This document shows positions 12,266 through 26,027 of a DNA stretch of 64,000 nucleotides, piece after piece. A program made the position numbers and the translations under genes. The DNA is taken from contig CACVBU010001004.1 of NCBI GenBank assembly GCA_902728285.1, forward strand, positions 657,376 through 721,375. Reading direction: 5' to 3'. How positions within the stretch are numbered: position 1 is the first letter of the stretch; each line of letters opens with the position of its first letter. This DNA is from Clytia hemisphaerica. Its lineage: Eukaryota > Cnidaria > Hydrozoa > Leptothecata > Clytiidae. Under the pieces are notes generated by a model. It did not search any database. It saw only the letters and a list, made by a program, of their open reading frames with translations, and was not told the origin of the DNA.

Positions 12266-13364
12266 GTCCGCCTTCATTTACATGTCTGACTATAAACACC
12301 AACAATCACCCAGAAGCTCATTCAACTTTTGATGATATTTTACAAACACACCACACCACATCAATTATAATGTGGCTAAGACTTTTGAACTTGTAATTTA
12401 TCATTTTGCAATGATATCTTCGATCAACTCCATGAAGGATTTACGCTGTTTTCTGATTATGATAGAATGCAATCAAATTTTGTTATATGTATAATTTTGT
12501 GCTTTTAGTAGTTTTTATGTGCATCTTTTCACATTGTGCTCAAAAGCACAACTTTTCTCTGTCCCTGGCTGTCCCTAGCTTTTTCTAAAATTAATCCAAT
12601 AATAGATGTTGTCTGGAATCTAATGACATTATTAGTTTTGTAATTTATTGTTTGATAAATAAGTATACTGAAATTTAGTGAATTTTTAAGTCCCAAGCCA
12701 TTACTGGTGGTTGCTTGTATTTATATTATGTATACAAAACACAAACGGGTTGGTCGGTCCAAGCTATTGCTTTTAGTACAAACATCTATGCAGATAATGT
12801 ATATGTTAAAATGTAAAAATACAGTTTCATCCAAGATGTCTCTCCTGTTTAATTTCATCTTGTTTCATTCAGTCGCTTGTGACTTTATACTTGGGTTAAT
12901 TAATATATCAATTTTGAAAAAATAGAGGCTTAAACGTAAAATTAATGTCAACACTCATTTGTCCCAGTACTTCTCTATTTAAGGGGTTTTAAAAATGAGC
13001 ATTTGCAGCTTTTCTTGGAATTGCCCCATTTTTATGTGAGATTGATTCATTAGTTTTCTTCTGATTTTTGCATAAAAATAAAGGGCGATGTTTTTCAAAA
13101 AGTGACTGAAAATTTTTTTTTGATCTTAAAAATCTGTTTCTCTTTTTGGGTAAATTCCCTTCATCAGTTTTAGGGAAAATGAGCATTTCTCTCGATTGAC
13201 TTGGTACGTTTTCTGATGTTTTGCAAACTGATTTTAAATGGTATGGAATCTGAGAGAGTCCGATTTTCGAAAATTTTTTTTGGCAAATTTGGGCCAAAAG
13301 GTGCCTAAGAATGAGGTTTTCTGAACTTGTGTGAAATTCCTTTTCAAGTTAGTGTTTTATTATA
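12266..13364. other. 3' flank of the 14-3-3 gene, no further gene seen
   Basis: The first several hundred bases are presumably the 14-3-3 3' UTR. No AATAAA occurs soon after the stop; the nearest clear one is at 13077. The minus-strand ORF of about 100 codons at 12989-13297 is lysine-, phenylalanine- and asparagine-rich and shows no domain. Confidence 0.5.
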
Positions 13365-13500
13365 TAGACTCTGGATAAACATCGAATGAAACGGTGGAGA
13401 ACGATTGTGTTTCAGAATATAATCGGTGTATTATCCGCGAAGGACAACTGTCATGGCGGCTCGAAGTACTCTGATTTTGAAAAATGACTAATTACTGTTT
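13365..13500. repeat. Third copy of the repeat found at 35655-35800
   Basis: GACTCTGGATAAACAT, then GAATGAAACGGTGGAGA, then a GACAACTGxCATGGxGGCTC block occur here, at 35655-35800, and inverted near 45000-45150. The last two belong to the inverted duplication. This copy shows that the block is also dispersed by itself. Confidence 0.7.
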
Positions 13501-14326
13501 TTGCATCTTTCTCGCATTTTAAAACGTCATAACGACGTATAATTAGTAATTAACTAGACGATGTGTTTGACTCTCGGAGGAGAACTAAAAGCCTCATTTG
13601 GGAATTAGGCAAGTGTATTTTGATGAGAAATGCAATTAAAATGCTATGAAGAATCATGTTAATAGTGGAAGGAGGTGAACAATAATGTCATTGCTGCGGA
13701 CAAGGCTTGTACATGAGAAATTGGCAAAAATCAGCGAGTTGTTTTTCCTGTGTTTATTATAAAATAATTCCTTGGTAGTACTTCAGGTGTACAAACAAAA
13801 ATCGCGAAATTTGCTACATACTTTTTTTTCGCAAATTTGAAGAAAAATATTTTTCGCGAGTAAAAACTTCCGCGAATCGTTGGATAAAAATGAGAATTTT
13901 CGAATCGAATAAAAATTGCCATGAAAGTGAAAAATATTCCTTATATATATATTCGCTAAAGACGGTTGCTCTTTGAATTTAAAGAGGTATCAAAGAATAA
14001 TATGCCTAAAATTTGATATTTATTACAATTTTCGAGGTTTTATAGATTTCAAATTTTTTTGAGAATTTTTCACCCATAAAAACGCCTAAAGTATTTCCTG
14101 ATTTTTTACACAGTGATGCGAAATTGTAAGACTTCAAAAATTTTTAAAAGAAAAAGCTTTAGCCAAATGTTCGATATTGTGAACGTTGCTTTATTAAATT
14201 TTAACTTTAAAGAGTTATCTTTACATGAAAGAAAGGATTGTTTTTTGTTTGAGCCCGATCAAACTTAGCTTGGCTCCTTACCTCTAAAACATCGCATTAA
14301 TTACCCTTAGGGGAACTTATTTTGGC

Positions 14327-14371
14327 GGGAACTAATTTTGGCGAATTTTAAATTCGCCAAAATTAGTTCCC
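14327..14371. repeat. Perfect 45-bp palindrome
   Basis: Two 22-bp arms starting GGGAACTAATTTTGGCGAAT surround a single base. It sits in a cluster of TTTTGGCG and CGCCAAAA words (about 14305-14430) related to the ends of the TA-duplicating MITEs at 3333 and 19749. Confidence 0.85.
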
Positions 14372-14510
14372 GTCAAAATTAAATATTTTGTTCACTCGCC
14401 AAAATAAGTTCCCGCCAAAAATTAATTTTTTTGTTTCCTTGCCTAAATAACCCATTAGACCAGCGGCCGAGGCAGTGGATTGTGTCACTTCGTAGGGCAC
14501 CCCTTAGATC

Positions 14511-16305
14511 AGGGCAAATTTTTGATATTATGCTCCTAATTAGCCTCCGTCTCGGAAGAGGACTGGGCCCGAATTTGCGGACGTTTTCACAGTTTCACTT
14601 TCGTTTTCGGCTATACGACAGCGTTTTCAAGCAGAAAGCAGAAGAAATCTGTGAAATTATGGCAGGGAATGCTAACCTATTTTTCCAGTGTTTCTCAAGA
14701 TTGGAGCAAGATAATTGTTCTAGAAAGTTCATAAAGGCCTAATAGTTTCAGATTAGTATGATTTCATCAGAAAAAACATTTACACCAAAGCTCCTTATTG
14801 ATATGTGAAGGCTACCAAAAATAGCAATGCCCTCCATCAGAACAACTTTAACATAAGGGACAAGGACATTCAAGAAGTCTACTTTGTTGAAAATTTGCAT
14901 AAAATACTTAGAGAAAATGGTACTATGGAAGCTCATTCTATACTCCTAAATGATAGTTGAAAGATCAGCAGTTGAGAGGGTTGATTAAAATAGAACTCAA
15001 AGCACACAATAAAGTATACATATCTATTTGTCCCGAAAGAACTGGCATGTTGTTTGCTTTGTTTTGGTGTTTAAAAATATGTACTCATCAGTCCTAAAAA
15101 AATACAAATTCGAATATAATGAGGGCAATGAGTCTGGTTAAATGTTACTATATTTACAAGAAAGGATTACTGAAAAAATACTACTGTATGTACTACTGAT
15201 GAACTAAACTCAAAAACTAAAACTTTACCATAAATTTACATTACAACAATCACAATTTAAAAATCTATCTTTAATAGCAACAAAGAAAAAAACATGGCTC
15301 AAAGTTTTAAAAACAGAGCTAGTCAGAGCTTCAATTCAGTAGGTATAGAGCTTTCAAAATTTGATAAAGGTTCTCTTTTTTTTTGGTAATCAATTCCAAC
15401 AAACAACAATCAATATAACAGTTTTTTGAAAACCATCCCACAGTGTAAACATTATCAACCAACTAAACCCACACCGCCAAAATTGTAAAAATAAGTCAAT
15501 ATAATTTCTATCAACAATTTCTCGTAAAATGTTTTTTTACCAACATTCTGATACCAATCATGGCTGGAGGTATCATGTGTAGAGTGACTGTATGGCATTT
15601 CATTGCTTTTAACGATCACGATACCAAACATCAACCAAACAAAACTGACGCCAAGCCAAATCTGTCGATTAAAAATTTCCATGAAAATTATAATTGAAAC
15701 TTATCTCGTAAAATGCTTTTTTCAACATTCTGGAGGTGTTCAAAGTTAGAGGTATCATATGTAGAGCCAAGCAATACATGAAAAGTTATTTGCTATCCCA
15801 TTTGCCATGAGATATATGAGTCAGCAAATCAAACAAAAACCAACAAATCATGTCTCTTCACTTTCATGTCACATCGTGTTTATATGGGGTATCAGAAAGC
15901 CAATCCACAAGAAGAGCCATCTTCCTTTATTATGGAGTGTTCCAAAACTATTGGTAGGTTGTTTGGAAGTAAAGAAACCCACACAGTTTGTTTTATTTTG
16001 AAGATTTAACTTGAAAACAAACTGCATCTTTCCAGCAGAAACTCGTGTTTCAACCTGCTACATAGCATTGCTCAGTCGGGTTTGCTACTAACATGTAATA
16101 GTTTTATTATAGCCGAACTTGAGAATCCGTAGGCAGAACTTGTAACATGTATTATGTGTATAATTATGTCAGTCGACTTGAATCATGATACATTACTCAC
16201 ATTTCACTGGATGCATTTTCGCTGTGAAATTATCCGCAAAATTTTCTGACCGCGTTCTGAGACGGAGGCTAATAGGGTGTAGAATTGACAAAAAAAAATT
16301 GCCCT
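14511..16305. mobile_element. Candidate DNA transposon with about 45-bp terminal repeats
   Basis: AGGGCAAATTTTTGATATTA and TTAGCCTCCGTCTC at the left are answered by imperfect inverse sequences ending at 16305. No transposase ORF is present in the 1.7 kb between. Inside, a block with TCTCGTAAAATG, CAACATTCTG and GAGGTATCATxTGTAGAG occurs twice about 190 bp apart (near 15520 and 15705), so it holds an imperfect tandem repeat. No target duplication is clear. Confidence 0.5.
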
Positions 16306-16347
16306 TCGAATCTCCTGCAGTTTTCGAGTGAATCGATTTTTAGTTAA

Positions 16348-17331
16348 TTTTAGTTTAAATATTGAAAATTATCGATATTTTTTGCTGAGTCAGCAGTTTT
16401 TCAGCATATTTATCCACCTTAAAAATGAATTATCTCGAGATCTATACATTGAAAGTTGACAAACCATACCATTTTTGGATACTACTGATTCAGGGCTATC
16501 CAGCTGTGGGACTGATTTTTTCTGAAAATGCTCATAGGAAAATGCTGACGTCATCGGAAAACGCCAAAAACGTCGATTTTTCGCCTTAAAAATGCCATTT
16601 CTCGGCACCAGGTTGTCGAAACTTAACAAATAACCCCATTTTCTTTATCTACTTTTCACGCTGAATCCGTTGGTATTCTCAGATATTTGATTTTCAGAGT
16701 TCAAAAAAAACCGTTAGTAAAGGGGGGACCCTTGATAAGTTCTATCGATTAACTAAAAATCCACCCTCGCGAGCCAGGGCCGATAAACGATTCTGCGACT
16801 TAAAGAGGCCAGTACCGTATAATTGGAGGAATCGTTTAAATTTAGTTTAAATATTGAAAATTATCGATATTTTTTGCTGAGTCAGCAGTTTTTCAGCATA
16901 TTTATCCACCTTAAAAATGAATTATCTCGAGATCTATACATTGAAAGTTGACAAACCATACCATTTTTGGATACTACTGATTCAGGGCTATCCAGCTGTG
17001 GGACTGATTTTTTCTGAAAATGCTCATAGGAAAATGCTGACGTCATCGGAAAACGCCAAAAACGTCGATTTTTCGCCTTAAAAATGCCATTTCTCGGCAC
17101 CAGGTTGTCGAAACTTAACAAATAACCCCATTTTCTTTATCTACTTTTCACGCTGAATCCGTTGGTATTCTCAGATATTTGATTTTCAGAGTTCAAAAAA
17201 AACCGTTAGTAAAGGGGGGACCCTTGATAAGTTCTATCGATTAACTAAAAATCCACCCTCGCGAGCCAGGGCCGATAAACGATTCTGCGACTTAAAGAGG
17301 CCAGTACCGTATAATTGGAGGAATCGTTTAG
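16348..17331. repeat. 492-bp tandem duplication, two copies
   Basis: Copy 1 runs from about 16348 to 16839 and copy 2 from about 16840 to 17331. Line-by-line reading finds no difference between them, and both contain the same 79-codon minus-strand ORF (16390-16629 and 16882-17121). An identical tandem pair means a very recent duplication or an assembly artefact. The ORF shows no recognisable domain and I do not call it a gene. Confidence 0.9.
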
Positions 17332-18706
17332 GGCCCTGGTACTTTAGAAGAGAAAATATCAAGAATCTTGATATTTTTTGACCTTTGGACTCTGGCAGCT
17401 TGAGTGTGGGCAATATGTTGCGAAGACAAGTACAGCCGAGCTGCGAGCACACTTACTAAAATAATTTATATCAAAATGCTGTAAATAGTTCTTCTCCGTA
17501 TGACCATTTGGCATGGGAAAAGAAAATAATGTTGATTTGGACATTTGGAAGGGAAATGCAAGTAGAAAATGACTGTGTTTGTTGTTTGGAATAGAGAATG
17601 GCTTTCCTCTGTCTTTTAATGGTTTTTTACTGGCTCAAAATAAATTAGTAGCCTTGCAATAAGTCTCAACTTCCAATTACTGTTTTTTAAATTTGGCTCT
17701 CTGATATGGATATTTTTTTGTGGTGAAGTTTTAGGGTTGGTGCAGAAAACTGCTGTGAACTGGTCTTAAACAGTTAAAGCTATAAATTAACTGGCTTTAA
17801 ACACACTCAGCAAATCTAAAGACATTTCAACCTTGAAATTATTGCTTTCTTTCTCACTTTTAGATTATGTGAAAAATAAATAAAACATTTTCAACAGCTC
17901 TAATGCTCTGACTGCTGATGCTGCTCATCCAAAAAGTAGTCGATAGAATTTTTATATCCAGCCTCAAGAACGTAAATTCCAATCGTGCACCCATATCATG
18001 TCACCACAGCTGGGAACGATGAACGACAGTGACAGTGACAGTCAGTAGGATGAATTCAATCAGATTTTTGTACAACAACATAATGTTTTTGTGTGTAAAA
18101 ACATATGAAAAGTATCATGTCCTCAACATCATTGCATCTTGCTTTTGTGACTAATTGGCTGATTGGAATAAACATGATGAGCTATAAAAACTCTGACAGT
18201 CTGAGAGATTGCACTATTTGTTAGCCCTGGTTTTCCAGGATGCTAAATAACTAACTAAATGCATTGCTCAGTCATCAGTGTCAGTTAAAGTTAATTTTAA
18301 ACATTTGGCCACTGTTATGATGTTTAACTGGTTTAAATAATAAGAAAGAAAAGATTGATGGACACTTTATGGACTGTGTAACAATTAAGAGTGAAAATGC
18401 TTGATCTTTGTTACTTTCACTTCACTGAAAAACAATTATTTAACGAAAAGGGACAATTGGAGATAAAATGGTGAAATCAGCAAGAGGCAAAAATTGCGAA
18501 AAAATAAGAATTTGGGGAATACAATTACTTTGGAGAGAACTTATTTTGGCAAGGAGCTAAATAAAATAGAATTTTTTATAAATGTGGTTTTGAAGAGAAA
18601 TCCAATTTTTAATTTTGGCAAAAACTAATTTGGGCAAATAGCACAGTATATAAAGTGGTTCTTTTATGCTAAAAAATTAGTGTTTCAAATAGAACTTTGT
18701 TGTTAC
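17332..18706. other. No supported gene
   Basis: AT-rich sequence with short ORFs only and no exon that can be tied to a neighbour. The end (18530-18640) carries the TTTTGGC/GCCAAAA words seen in nearby MITEs. Confidence 0.5.
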
Positions 18707-18709
18707 TTA

Positions 18710-19130
18710 GGGGCCGTCCATATAGTACGTATATACCCACTAAAATGTCAAAAATTGAGTATATATATACCCCTCCCCCTATAGGCAAGCAGATGCAAAT
18801 AGCTATACCCCCTGGTGAGTACGTACTTTTTTCATTCACACCCCCCCCCTGGCTGAAAAAAAAATCAAATTCAAAAGGCTTGGGTTTTCCCCTTTTCCTA
18901 TGAGAGAGAAACAGCTGATATTTTGTAAGGAACAAGCGAATAATAATTCTCTTTTTATTCTCTTTCAACCAATTTTACAAGCAAAAAAAGGGCTGTGAAT
19001 TTTTTTTTCCGCGTACTTACTTTTTCTTTCCAAACCCCTCCCCTTCCCCTTCCCCTCTGTACGCAAGCATATGCTTTTGAGAAGACACCCCCTCTCCCCC
19101 TTAGTGCGTACGTACTATGTGGACGGCCCC
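18710..19130. mobile_element. PIF/Harbinger-like palindromic MITE
   Basis: The ends GGGGCCGTCCATATAGTACG and their inverse (CGTACTATGTGGACGGCCCC) are flanked by TTA on both sides. The two opposed ORFs of about 100 codons come from the palindrome. It lies inside an older TTTTGGCG-type repeat whose halves are at 18530-18640 and 19135-19250. Confidence 0.8.
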
Positions 19131-19748
19131 TTAGGAAAATCACTGGAAATTTTAATTCTGGCAAGAACTTATTAGGGGCCCTTATTATGGTGAGGCAGGG
19201 TGAGGAAGCAATTCTTTCAATTTTGGCGATAACTAATTTTGGTGAATTTTGTTCTGTTACTATATCATCATTCATTAAGAATTTATTTATTTATTTAGAG
19301 AACACATTGAATTATGTAAAATACCCATTTGAAATTTTATGAAATTTTAATGCTAGCTATGAATCATTGTATAGAGTTTGGAATTAAATTCTAATTAATA
19401 AGAGTTTTCTGACTAGTAAAATGAATTTGATATTCTTGTGTGAATCTTTATACGTGCCATTTTTAAGATTTTTCTTGTGAATCTTTAAACGATTTTCAAC
19501 TCAGGGTTTTGATAATAAAAACATGGCGTAATAAGTTTTTTAGAGATTTGGCAGATGATCAAAAGAAATCTGCAGGAATACATTTTACATGAAACTTTAA
19601 TAAACTTGGAACATTTCGTTTTATTCAATTAACAAAAAAAGTTAGAAATATTTACTGGTCCTATGAAAAATGTTCATGGGAAATGAAAATAATATTAGAT
19701 TTTGTTGAATTTCAATATTAAAAAGAGGTCGATTGTAATCAAGGACTA

Positions 19749-20055
19749 CCTTAAAGGAATAAATTATGACGGAAATAAATTTTGGCGGATTTACCAGGAA
19801 TTCCGCCATACGTCAAATTAAATTCCCGCCAAATTTAATTTATCTCGTGTATTCTCCAAATTTGTGCTATTTCAGGCCTTAAAACAGGTTTTTGCTTATT
19901 TGGTAACAATTTTTGGCCAAAAATTTCCTTCAACCGCCAAATTAAATTCTCGCCTAATTTCTTTTTTCTAGCAATCCGCCAAATTAAATTCCTCTGAAAA
20001 AACTTTTTCAACCACCCGCCAAATTAAATTCCTGCCAAAATTTCTTCCTTCAAGG
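19749..20055. mobile_element. MITE with TA target duplication
   Basis: CCTTAAAGGAATAAATTATG at the left and the inverse CTTCCTTCAAGG at the right are flanked by TA. The interior repeats the word CCGCCAAATTAAATTC several times. It is the same general family as 3333-3537. Confidence 0.7.
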
Positions 20056-22440
20056 TATTATTATCAATTTTGTCAAGTCTCGAGAACAGTGAAGGTAAAG
20101 TACAATAATTCCAAATTTTATTTTTGCCTTTAATGGTTCCTAATTTTTGATTGAAAAAAGTTCCAAAAATTAATCTTGTTTTATCAGTCCTTTCAGCTTC
20201 AAAGTATCAGATGCTTTAAAATGAAACAGCTTTGCTCCAAAGAAAATATGATTTTTACAAAAAAAAAGCAGATATGTATTCAATTTTTTGTAGTAAATTT
20301 CTCAATCATTTTGTATCAAAATAACAGAACTTGAACTGAAAAGACATATATAATCTTAAAGTTCTATTCTGGAATTTTGACCAAAATGTAGTTGATTGCT
20401 ATCTTTTGAAACAATGTCCAGAAATATTCATCTATAAAATAATAAAATTTGACACTTAATACAGCTTATGAAAAAAAATCTGTCAATGTTACTTTAGACT
20501 GTATTCCTATTTGATTTTATCCTCAAAATAGGTTAAAAACTGAAGACTCTATGGAAAACTTTCCAAAATTTTCTTATGTAGCAAATCAGAACATGATGAC
20601 GACAGCGAAACATAATCTTTAGGTCAGAATAAATTCAACTGAAATCCAAAAAAGTCTAACATGTCATAATTGATAATCTAGATGACAGATTTGTTATATG
20701 TTTGCATAAATTTTATCCCGATAAAAAACTACTTCCAGCTTCAACATTTTTTGTCAAATTTAGTCCAATATACACACTGTACCATACTAGTTTGTATACC
20801 TTTTGACATTTACGGTCAATATAAATAAATTTTCAGTCTGGTAATAGGATATGTTTAAAGAATTGTTTCATGGTAAACATTAAAGAAACAGATTTATTTC
20901 TTTATCAATACTTGAAGTTTCTTGCTATTACACATTCATCAGTTGATTAGAATTGTTCACATAATTGCCAAGCTTTTAATTGTATAAACCATAACCAGAA
21001 CATTTTTGCAGTGAGTTTGTATTGTACGTAGTCTCAAGTTTTTCTGAAAAAGCTTCTTCACCGATCAGTTCATTTTGACTACCAGTCAAGCAATCACTGG
21101 AGATGTATGCTTTTTTCTTTTTCATACTCCTGATTCCCATGGTCATGGACAAGATAGATGTCAAAATGTATAAACATCAGTTAGTCATTCATCACGAGTT
21201 ATCAGATTATAAAAGAAACATGCAAGATTGCTGTTGGAAATCAGTTCAAGCAAAACAATTATATGTGGACAGCAGAGGGTCTTTTCGAGTGAATCTTTAA
21301 ACTATTTTCCATTTGTCTTTCTGTAAAAAATCGTTTTACAAGCAGTTCCAGTTCGCTCAGTGCAGGGATAGACTGCTTATCAAGGTCTCGTAGTATCTTT
21401 CTCTGCCAATCAAGTTTCATTTAAATGACATTTTGCAATTTTGTCAATTGATTGGTTTGCCAAGAGTTCTTCATACTTCAACTTCTTCATGTTGAGAATC
21501 TGTCTTTTAACTTTTAAATTTACTATTTACATCAGCCATTCATTACATATTTAGCTTGTTTTGATTTTTTCAAATTCTCGGAATTTGTAAAATGGCGGGA
21601 TTATGCTAATCGACATACGTTTCGCGTACATGCCTAAAAGTACTTTCGTTTTTAAAGTGCAATAATCCTTCCTTCGGTCCTTCCTTTTATGAAAATAAAA
21701 CTAGAACAGTGCTCACATCACTGGATAACGACCGCCTTAAATTTGATGAAGAATTCATCGGTTTAGACAATGATCCACTTCGACAATCTCGTTTGCGTGA
21801 TTTAACTTGAAAATATGGATATTTTTTATAAGCATATCTAGGCTCAGATATGGGGAAAATTGAGCATATGGCAAACATTACTTGAGCCTACGAAAAATGT
21901 TTTTTTTAGATTTAAGCATCCCCTCAAGCATTTTTCAGCCTTACTAAGCTTTGAACCTAGGCATCTCTATGCCTGTTTTCGGACTTTTGTATGCTTTTAA
22001 AAAAAGAACATGTATAAGCTAAACCACTGTGGCAGTTATGCTGATACACTTGACGAGAACAGTGAGTATATTTTGAGTTGTTTAATCACTTGTGGTTTGA
22101 ATCAGAAGCTAATAAATACTCAAGTTGTTTTATTTACTTAACATTTATCTCCTTAGCGGGGCGCCACAGCATGTTTTTCATCTATTCATGATTAACATCG
22201 TTATCTCCGAAAAAATGCTTTTTTATCTCCGTAGTAAAACGCCACACATTTCAGAAAACCAGCGATTCTACAAATATCTCAAATTTGTCTCAGCTGCTCA
22301 AACCTTTAACCGACAAAATTCTACAAAACGTGCAGACTAGGCATGAATGGGCGAGTCAAGTTTTAAAATATTCAAAAGGATAGCACAGTTGTGACAAATT
22401 TTGAATCCAACTTTTTTACCCGTATACAGCTCGGAAAATT
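20056..22440. other. No supported gene
   Basis: AT-rich sequence with ORFs below 75 codons on both strands. None has a domain, a convincing splice partner or a counterpart elsewhere in the window. Confidence 0.5.
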
Positions 22441-22499
22441 AACCGCCTTCGGCGGTCGATGAAGTCGCTTCTGTGTTTGAAATTTTTATTGAACTCATT

Positions 22500-24800
22500 C
22501 AGGAGGATCAACCAATTTGAATAATCCTTCTACTTTTTATCTCTTTTCTTAGCCTATAAAAAAAGAAGAAAAAAAAGAATGAATGAATGAATGAGATTTC
22601 TTTTCTCTAAACTTTAACTAGAAAAATTTACAAAATCAACCTGATGAAACAACCTTTAATAGGTTTACAAAGCCATCAGGCAGTTAAAGTACTGTGGTAA
22701 ATAAAGGAACGTTATGTACATTTAAAAATAGCTATATGTTTAGCTACAAGAATGGCGTGGGTTTGGCGCGAAAATGGAGAATATATACATATGATTACTA
22801 CTAAATAATAAGAAATGGTTATAAGATAACTATGAAATAATTTTTTGTTTCAAAGATGATAGAAAGCTACTGAATGGATTCAGATCTTTTATTTGGACAC
22901 CGTAAGCATTCCAGAAATGAGGACCGTAAAACATAATTGGATGGGCAGCAACGTCGAAGTGTATCACCTCCATACCTCCGTTATTTACGAGTCTGGTTTT
23001 ATGTTCATGATCAGGTTCATTAAACAAAGATTTAAGTGAAGATGGAATATTATTAAGTTTAATGTAACTATATATTAATTTACAACATTGTAATTTATAT
23101 AATTGGTTTAGAGTTAGCGGTGCAAAAATTTCTTCATCATGGTGTTTGTATTTATTGATTTTGTTGATTATTTTATTAGTTACGTCATTTATCCTTGATA
23201 ATCCCTTAGTTAAAGGAGATCCCCAGGATGTAATGGAATATTGAACATGAGATTGAATGAAACTATAGTATAGCGATAGCGAACGACTGACATAGTTGGG
23301 GACTAGATAACTTACCTTCCTCATTATACCTGACCCTTGTTTGATTTTCGTTAGGACACTGTTTACCTGTTCTTTCCACTTTAACCTGTCATCAATCATT
23401 ACTCCTAAGTATTTTGCTGCGTTAAGCCTGGTAAGAGCATCATTACCCATGATAATATTGAAGTCCTCTGTATTCTTTTTCCCTGTAAAAAGAAGATAGC
23501 AAGATTTTTTCACATTCAAAGATAACCTATTATTTTTCAACCAAGTTTCTATTTCTTTGATTTCGTGGTTTACAAGAGTTTCTAAGTCTTTTAAACTCTC
23601 ATGTTCTGCTAGAAGACACGTATCGTCAGCAAAAAGGGTAAACGAGAAGATTTTAGAAGCATCAGGAATGTCATTGATGTAAATAAGGAACAGAAGTGGG
23701 CCTAGGACAGAGCCTTGTGGTACTCCATATTTCATATGGACAGGACTAGATAACTTACCATGTACACTGACACACTGTTGTCGATGACTGAGATAGCTCT
23801 CAAGCCATCCTAGCATAGGACCTCTGATACCAACCTTAGAAAGCTTTCCTAGTAAAATGGAGTGGTTGACAGTGTCGAAGGCTTTTGCCAGGTCTAAGAA
23901 AATTGCACAGCAAGATTTATTGTTTTTAGTGCAGAACTGATTTTCGATGTTAAGTCGAGTACTGCATGAGAGGTGGATTTAGATTTTTGAAAACCATATT
24001 GGTTTGGAGCTAATATTTCGAAATCAGTGAAAAATTTCATTAAACGTTTGTGAACAATCTTTTCGAAAATCTTGTCAAAAATTGGCAATATGGATATTGG
24101 CCTGTAGTTTTTGATGTCATTCTTAGCACCGTTTTTGAAAAGAGGAATTACTTTTGAAAGTTTTAACTTACTTGGAAAATTTGAAGTGGTAATCGAATGG
24201 TTGATGATATGACTCAAAACTGGAGAGATCAGGTCACTTACTTGTTTAATTACAGAGATCGGAAAGTTATAAATGTCTTCAGACTTTTTCTCGTCTAACA
24301 AGTTAATGAGATCCATTACTTCAAACTGATTAGTAGAGTTAAAGTAAAAAGTTTTATTAATAAAGTATGGAATATAAGTATGGAATATATATGGTTGAAA
24401 ATAGAAGATACAAAATTCAAAATCTTAATGTTTCCGAAAATTCAAAATTCACTGTGACGAATAAACAGTTTCCCGAATTCTTTTTTACAATGAGCTGTTC
24501 TATTAAAAATTCATTTTGAAAATGTTTGATTAAGGGGATATTTATATAGAGGCAGGCTTGCCTGGCTAGGTAACGTGGGATTTATTTTCGAACCCCACGT
24601 GATCTATTTTTAGCAATTTGCATCGTCAAAAACTTTGACGTAGCGTTCGAAAATCCATATAAACAGCCCCAAAGTCGTAAATTAAAAAAGAAAGCCCTAT
24701 GTTGCGAACGTACCAAATCCCTTGCAAAGCTGACATCCAGGATATGTCGACAAGTTTTGCTCGTTCTCCTACGCAGCTCCTATTCTAGCAAACGCCCGCC
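22500..24800. repeat. Inverted copy of 30880-31575, split by the LINE
   Basis: Positions 24361-24800 match 30880-31490 in reverse orientation; both carry TTCGGGAAACTGTTTATTCG and CGTCAAAGTTTTTGACG-type sequence. Positions 22500-22575 match 31510-31565. The match stops a few bases before the start codon of the gene at 31576, so the copy holds its upstream region without the coding sequence. Confidence 0.8.
22577..24345 (-). mobile_element. Non-LTR retrotransposon, 5'-truncated, Jockey/CR1-like reverse transcriptase
   Basis: Minus-strand reverse transcriptase in two frames: 24316-23894 then 23816-22830. The first gives NYRPISILPIFDKIFEKIVH and QYGFQKSKSTSHAV. The second, read from just upstream, gives FLDLAKAFDTVNHS, then GVPQGSVLGPLLFLIYINDI and the catalytic FADDT. 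The frames join across a one-base shift near 23915. The element ends in a GAAT microsatellite (22577-22595), the usual 3' tail of such LINEs, and has lost its endonuclease half. It sits inside the inverted copy of the sequence that precedes the gene at 31576. Confidence 0.9.
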
Positions 24801-26027
24801 GCCTTTATGTTCCCGCCCTCTGACATGATTAATTAATAGACTAGTTTGCTAGTCTAGCTCACGACAGGCCTCTTATACTCAGGGTAGGATTTCCGTGGTC
24901 GAGAGAAAACAATATGTGTTATTATGGCGTAGAAGGCTGCCACTTTAATGTGGACTGAGGAACCTTATAACCGATCTTCTTGTTGTTAGCTTTGCTCAAC
25001 TTTTATCAAAGTGCTTAGACTTTTTAGTGCAAAGAGTAATTGCAAAATTTATGCAAAGCATCTTTTGTTTTTGGAGTGTCTATGTTACAGTCAATATCCA
25101 TTATAAGTTTTAATCCAAATATTTTTTGGCGCGTCTGGTACTTTATAAAACTATGACTATTTTAACACTATCCTGTGATCAACGTTTTTGACATGTTTAT
25201 GTCATATGGGCTTTAAAGTCCTGGGATACATAACTTCTTTTGTAGGAGATGAATTCCTCGGTAGTTATGTATCGAAAACAATCTGGCCAATAAGAAATTT
25301 GGTTATCTAAAATAAATATAGACCAACGGTCTCTAGACGTTGACACAACAATTCATATAAACTGAGGCGGAGAGTCGATTGTTTTTACATAAAAATAATC
25401 CTTTTATGGAAGTTCAAAAGATATCTCTTAAATTTCTTAACTCCTTGAATGTGCATCTGATAAAGCGAAGGCACATAAATAGAACATTTAACAATGCTCT
25501 TCATTCAATAACTATCGCGATCTTGGATGTGAGGAGTTAAAAAAAAGAAGTGTTGGAGGATATTGAAAACATCAGTGAAGATTTCTAAAGGTATCTCATG
25601 AAATTTTCTAAAATATTTTAGTCCTAGCTAGCGTAATGAATTATGGTAAAGACTCTTATCTCGGGAAAGGGGGGGGGGGTGTTGATGGCCTGAGCTTTCA
25701 ATCGGAATAAAATCTCGAAATTTTCTTATATTTTCAAGTTTTCTATGAGGGGGGGGGCAAACTTTTAATTTTTATGACTAAACCTGGGACAGCGGCACAA
25801 GACCAATAACTTTTGATTATATACACTACTGCATTATAGCAAAAATTCGGTAGAGATTAACATTATTACAGTCTAGCGTTCAAAATCTAATGTTTTCACA
25901 CCACATTTCAAACTTGGAATCGATTTGGTGAGCCTCCTATTCCATTTCAACACCCTAACAGATCCAATCCCTCCCTCCTTGCCGGGGCAAATAAGCAATG
26001 TCATTGAAGTTTATATTTCGATACTAA
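24800..26027. other. No supported gene; two poly-G tracts
   Basis: No exon or domain is recognised. G runs occur near 25670 and 25748. Confidence 0.5.

Noticed and set aside
16390..17121. Identical 79-codon ORFs in the tandem duplication as a gene pair
   Set aside because: The frame is short and has no recognisable domain; identity reflects the DNA duplication, not selection.
18669..19342. Opposed ORFs of 99-115 codons
   Set aside because: They read through the palindromic ends of the PIF/Harbinger-like MITE.
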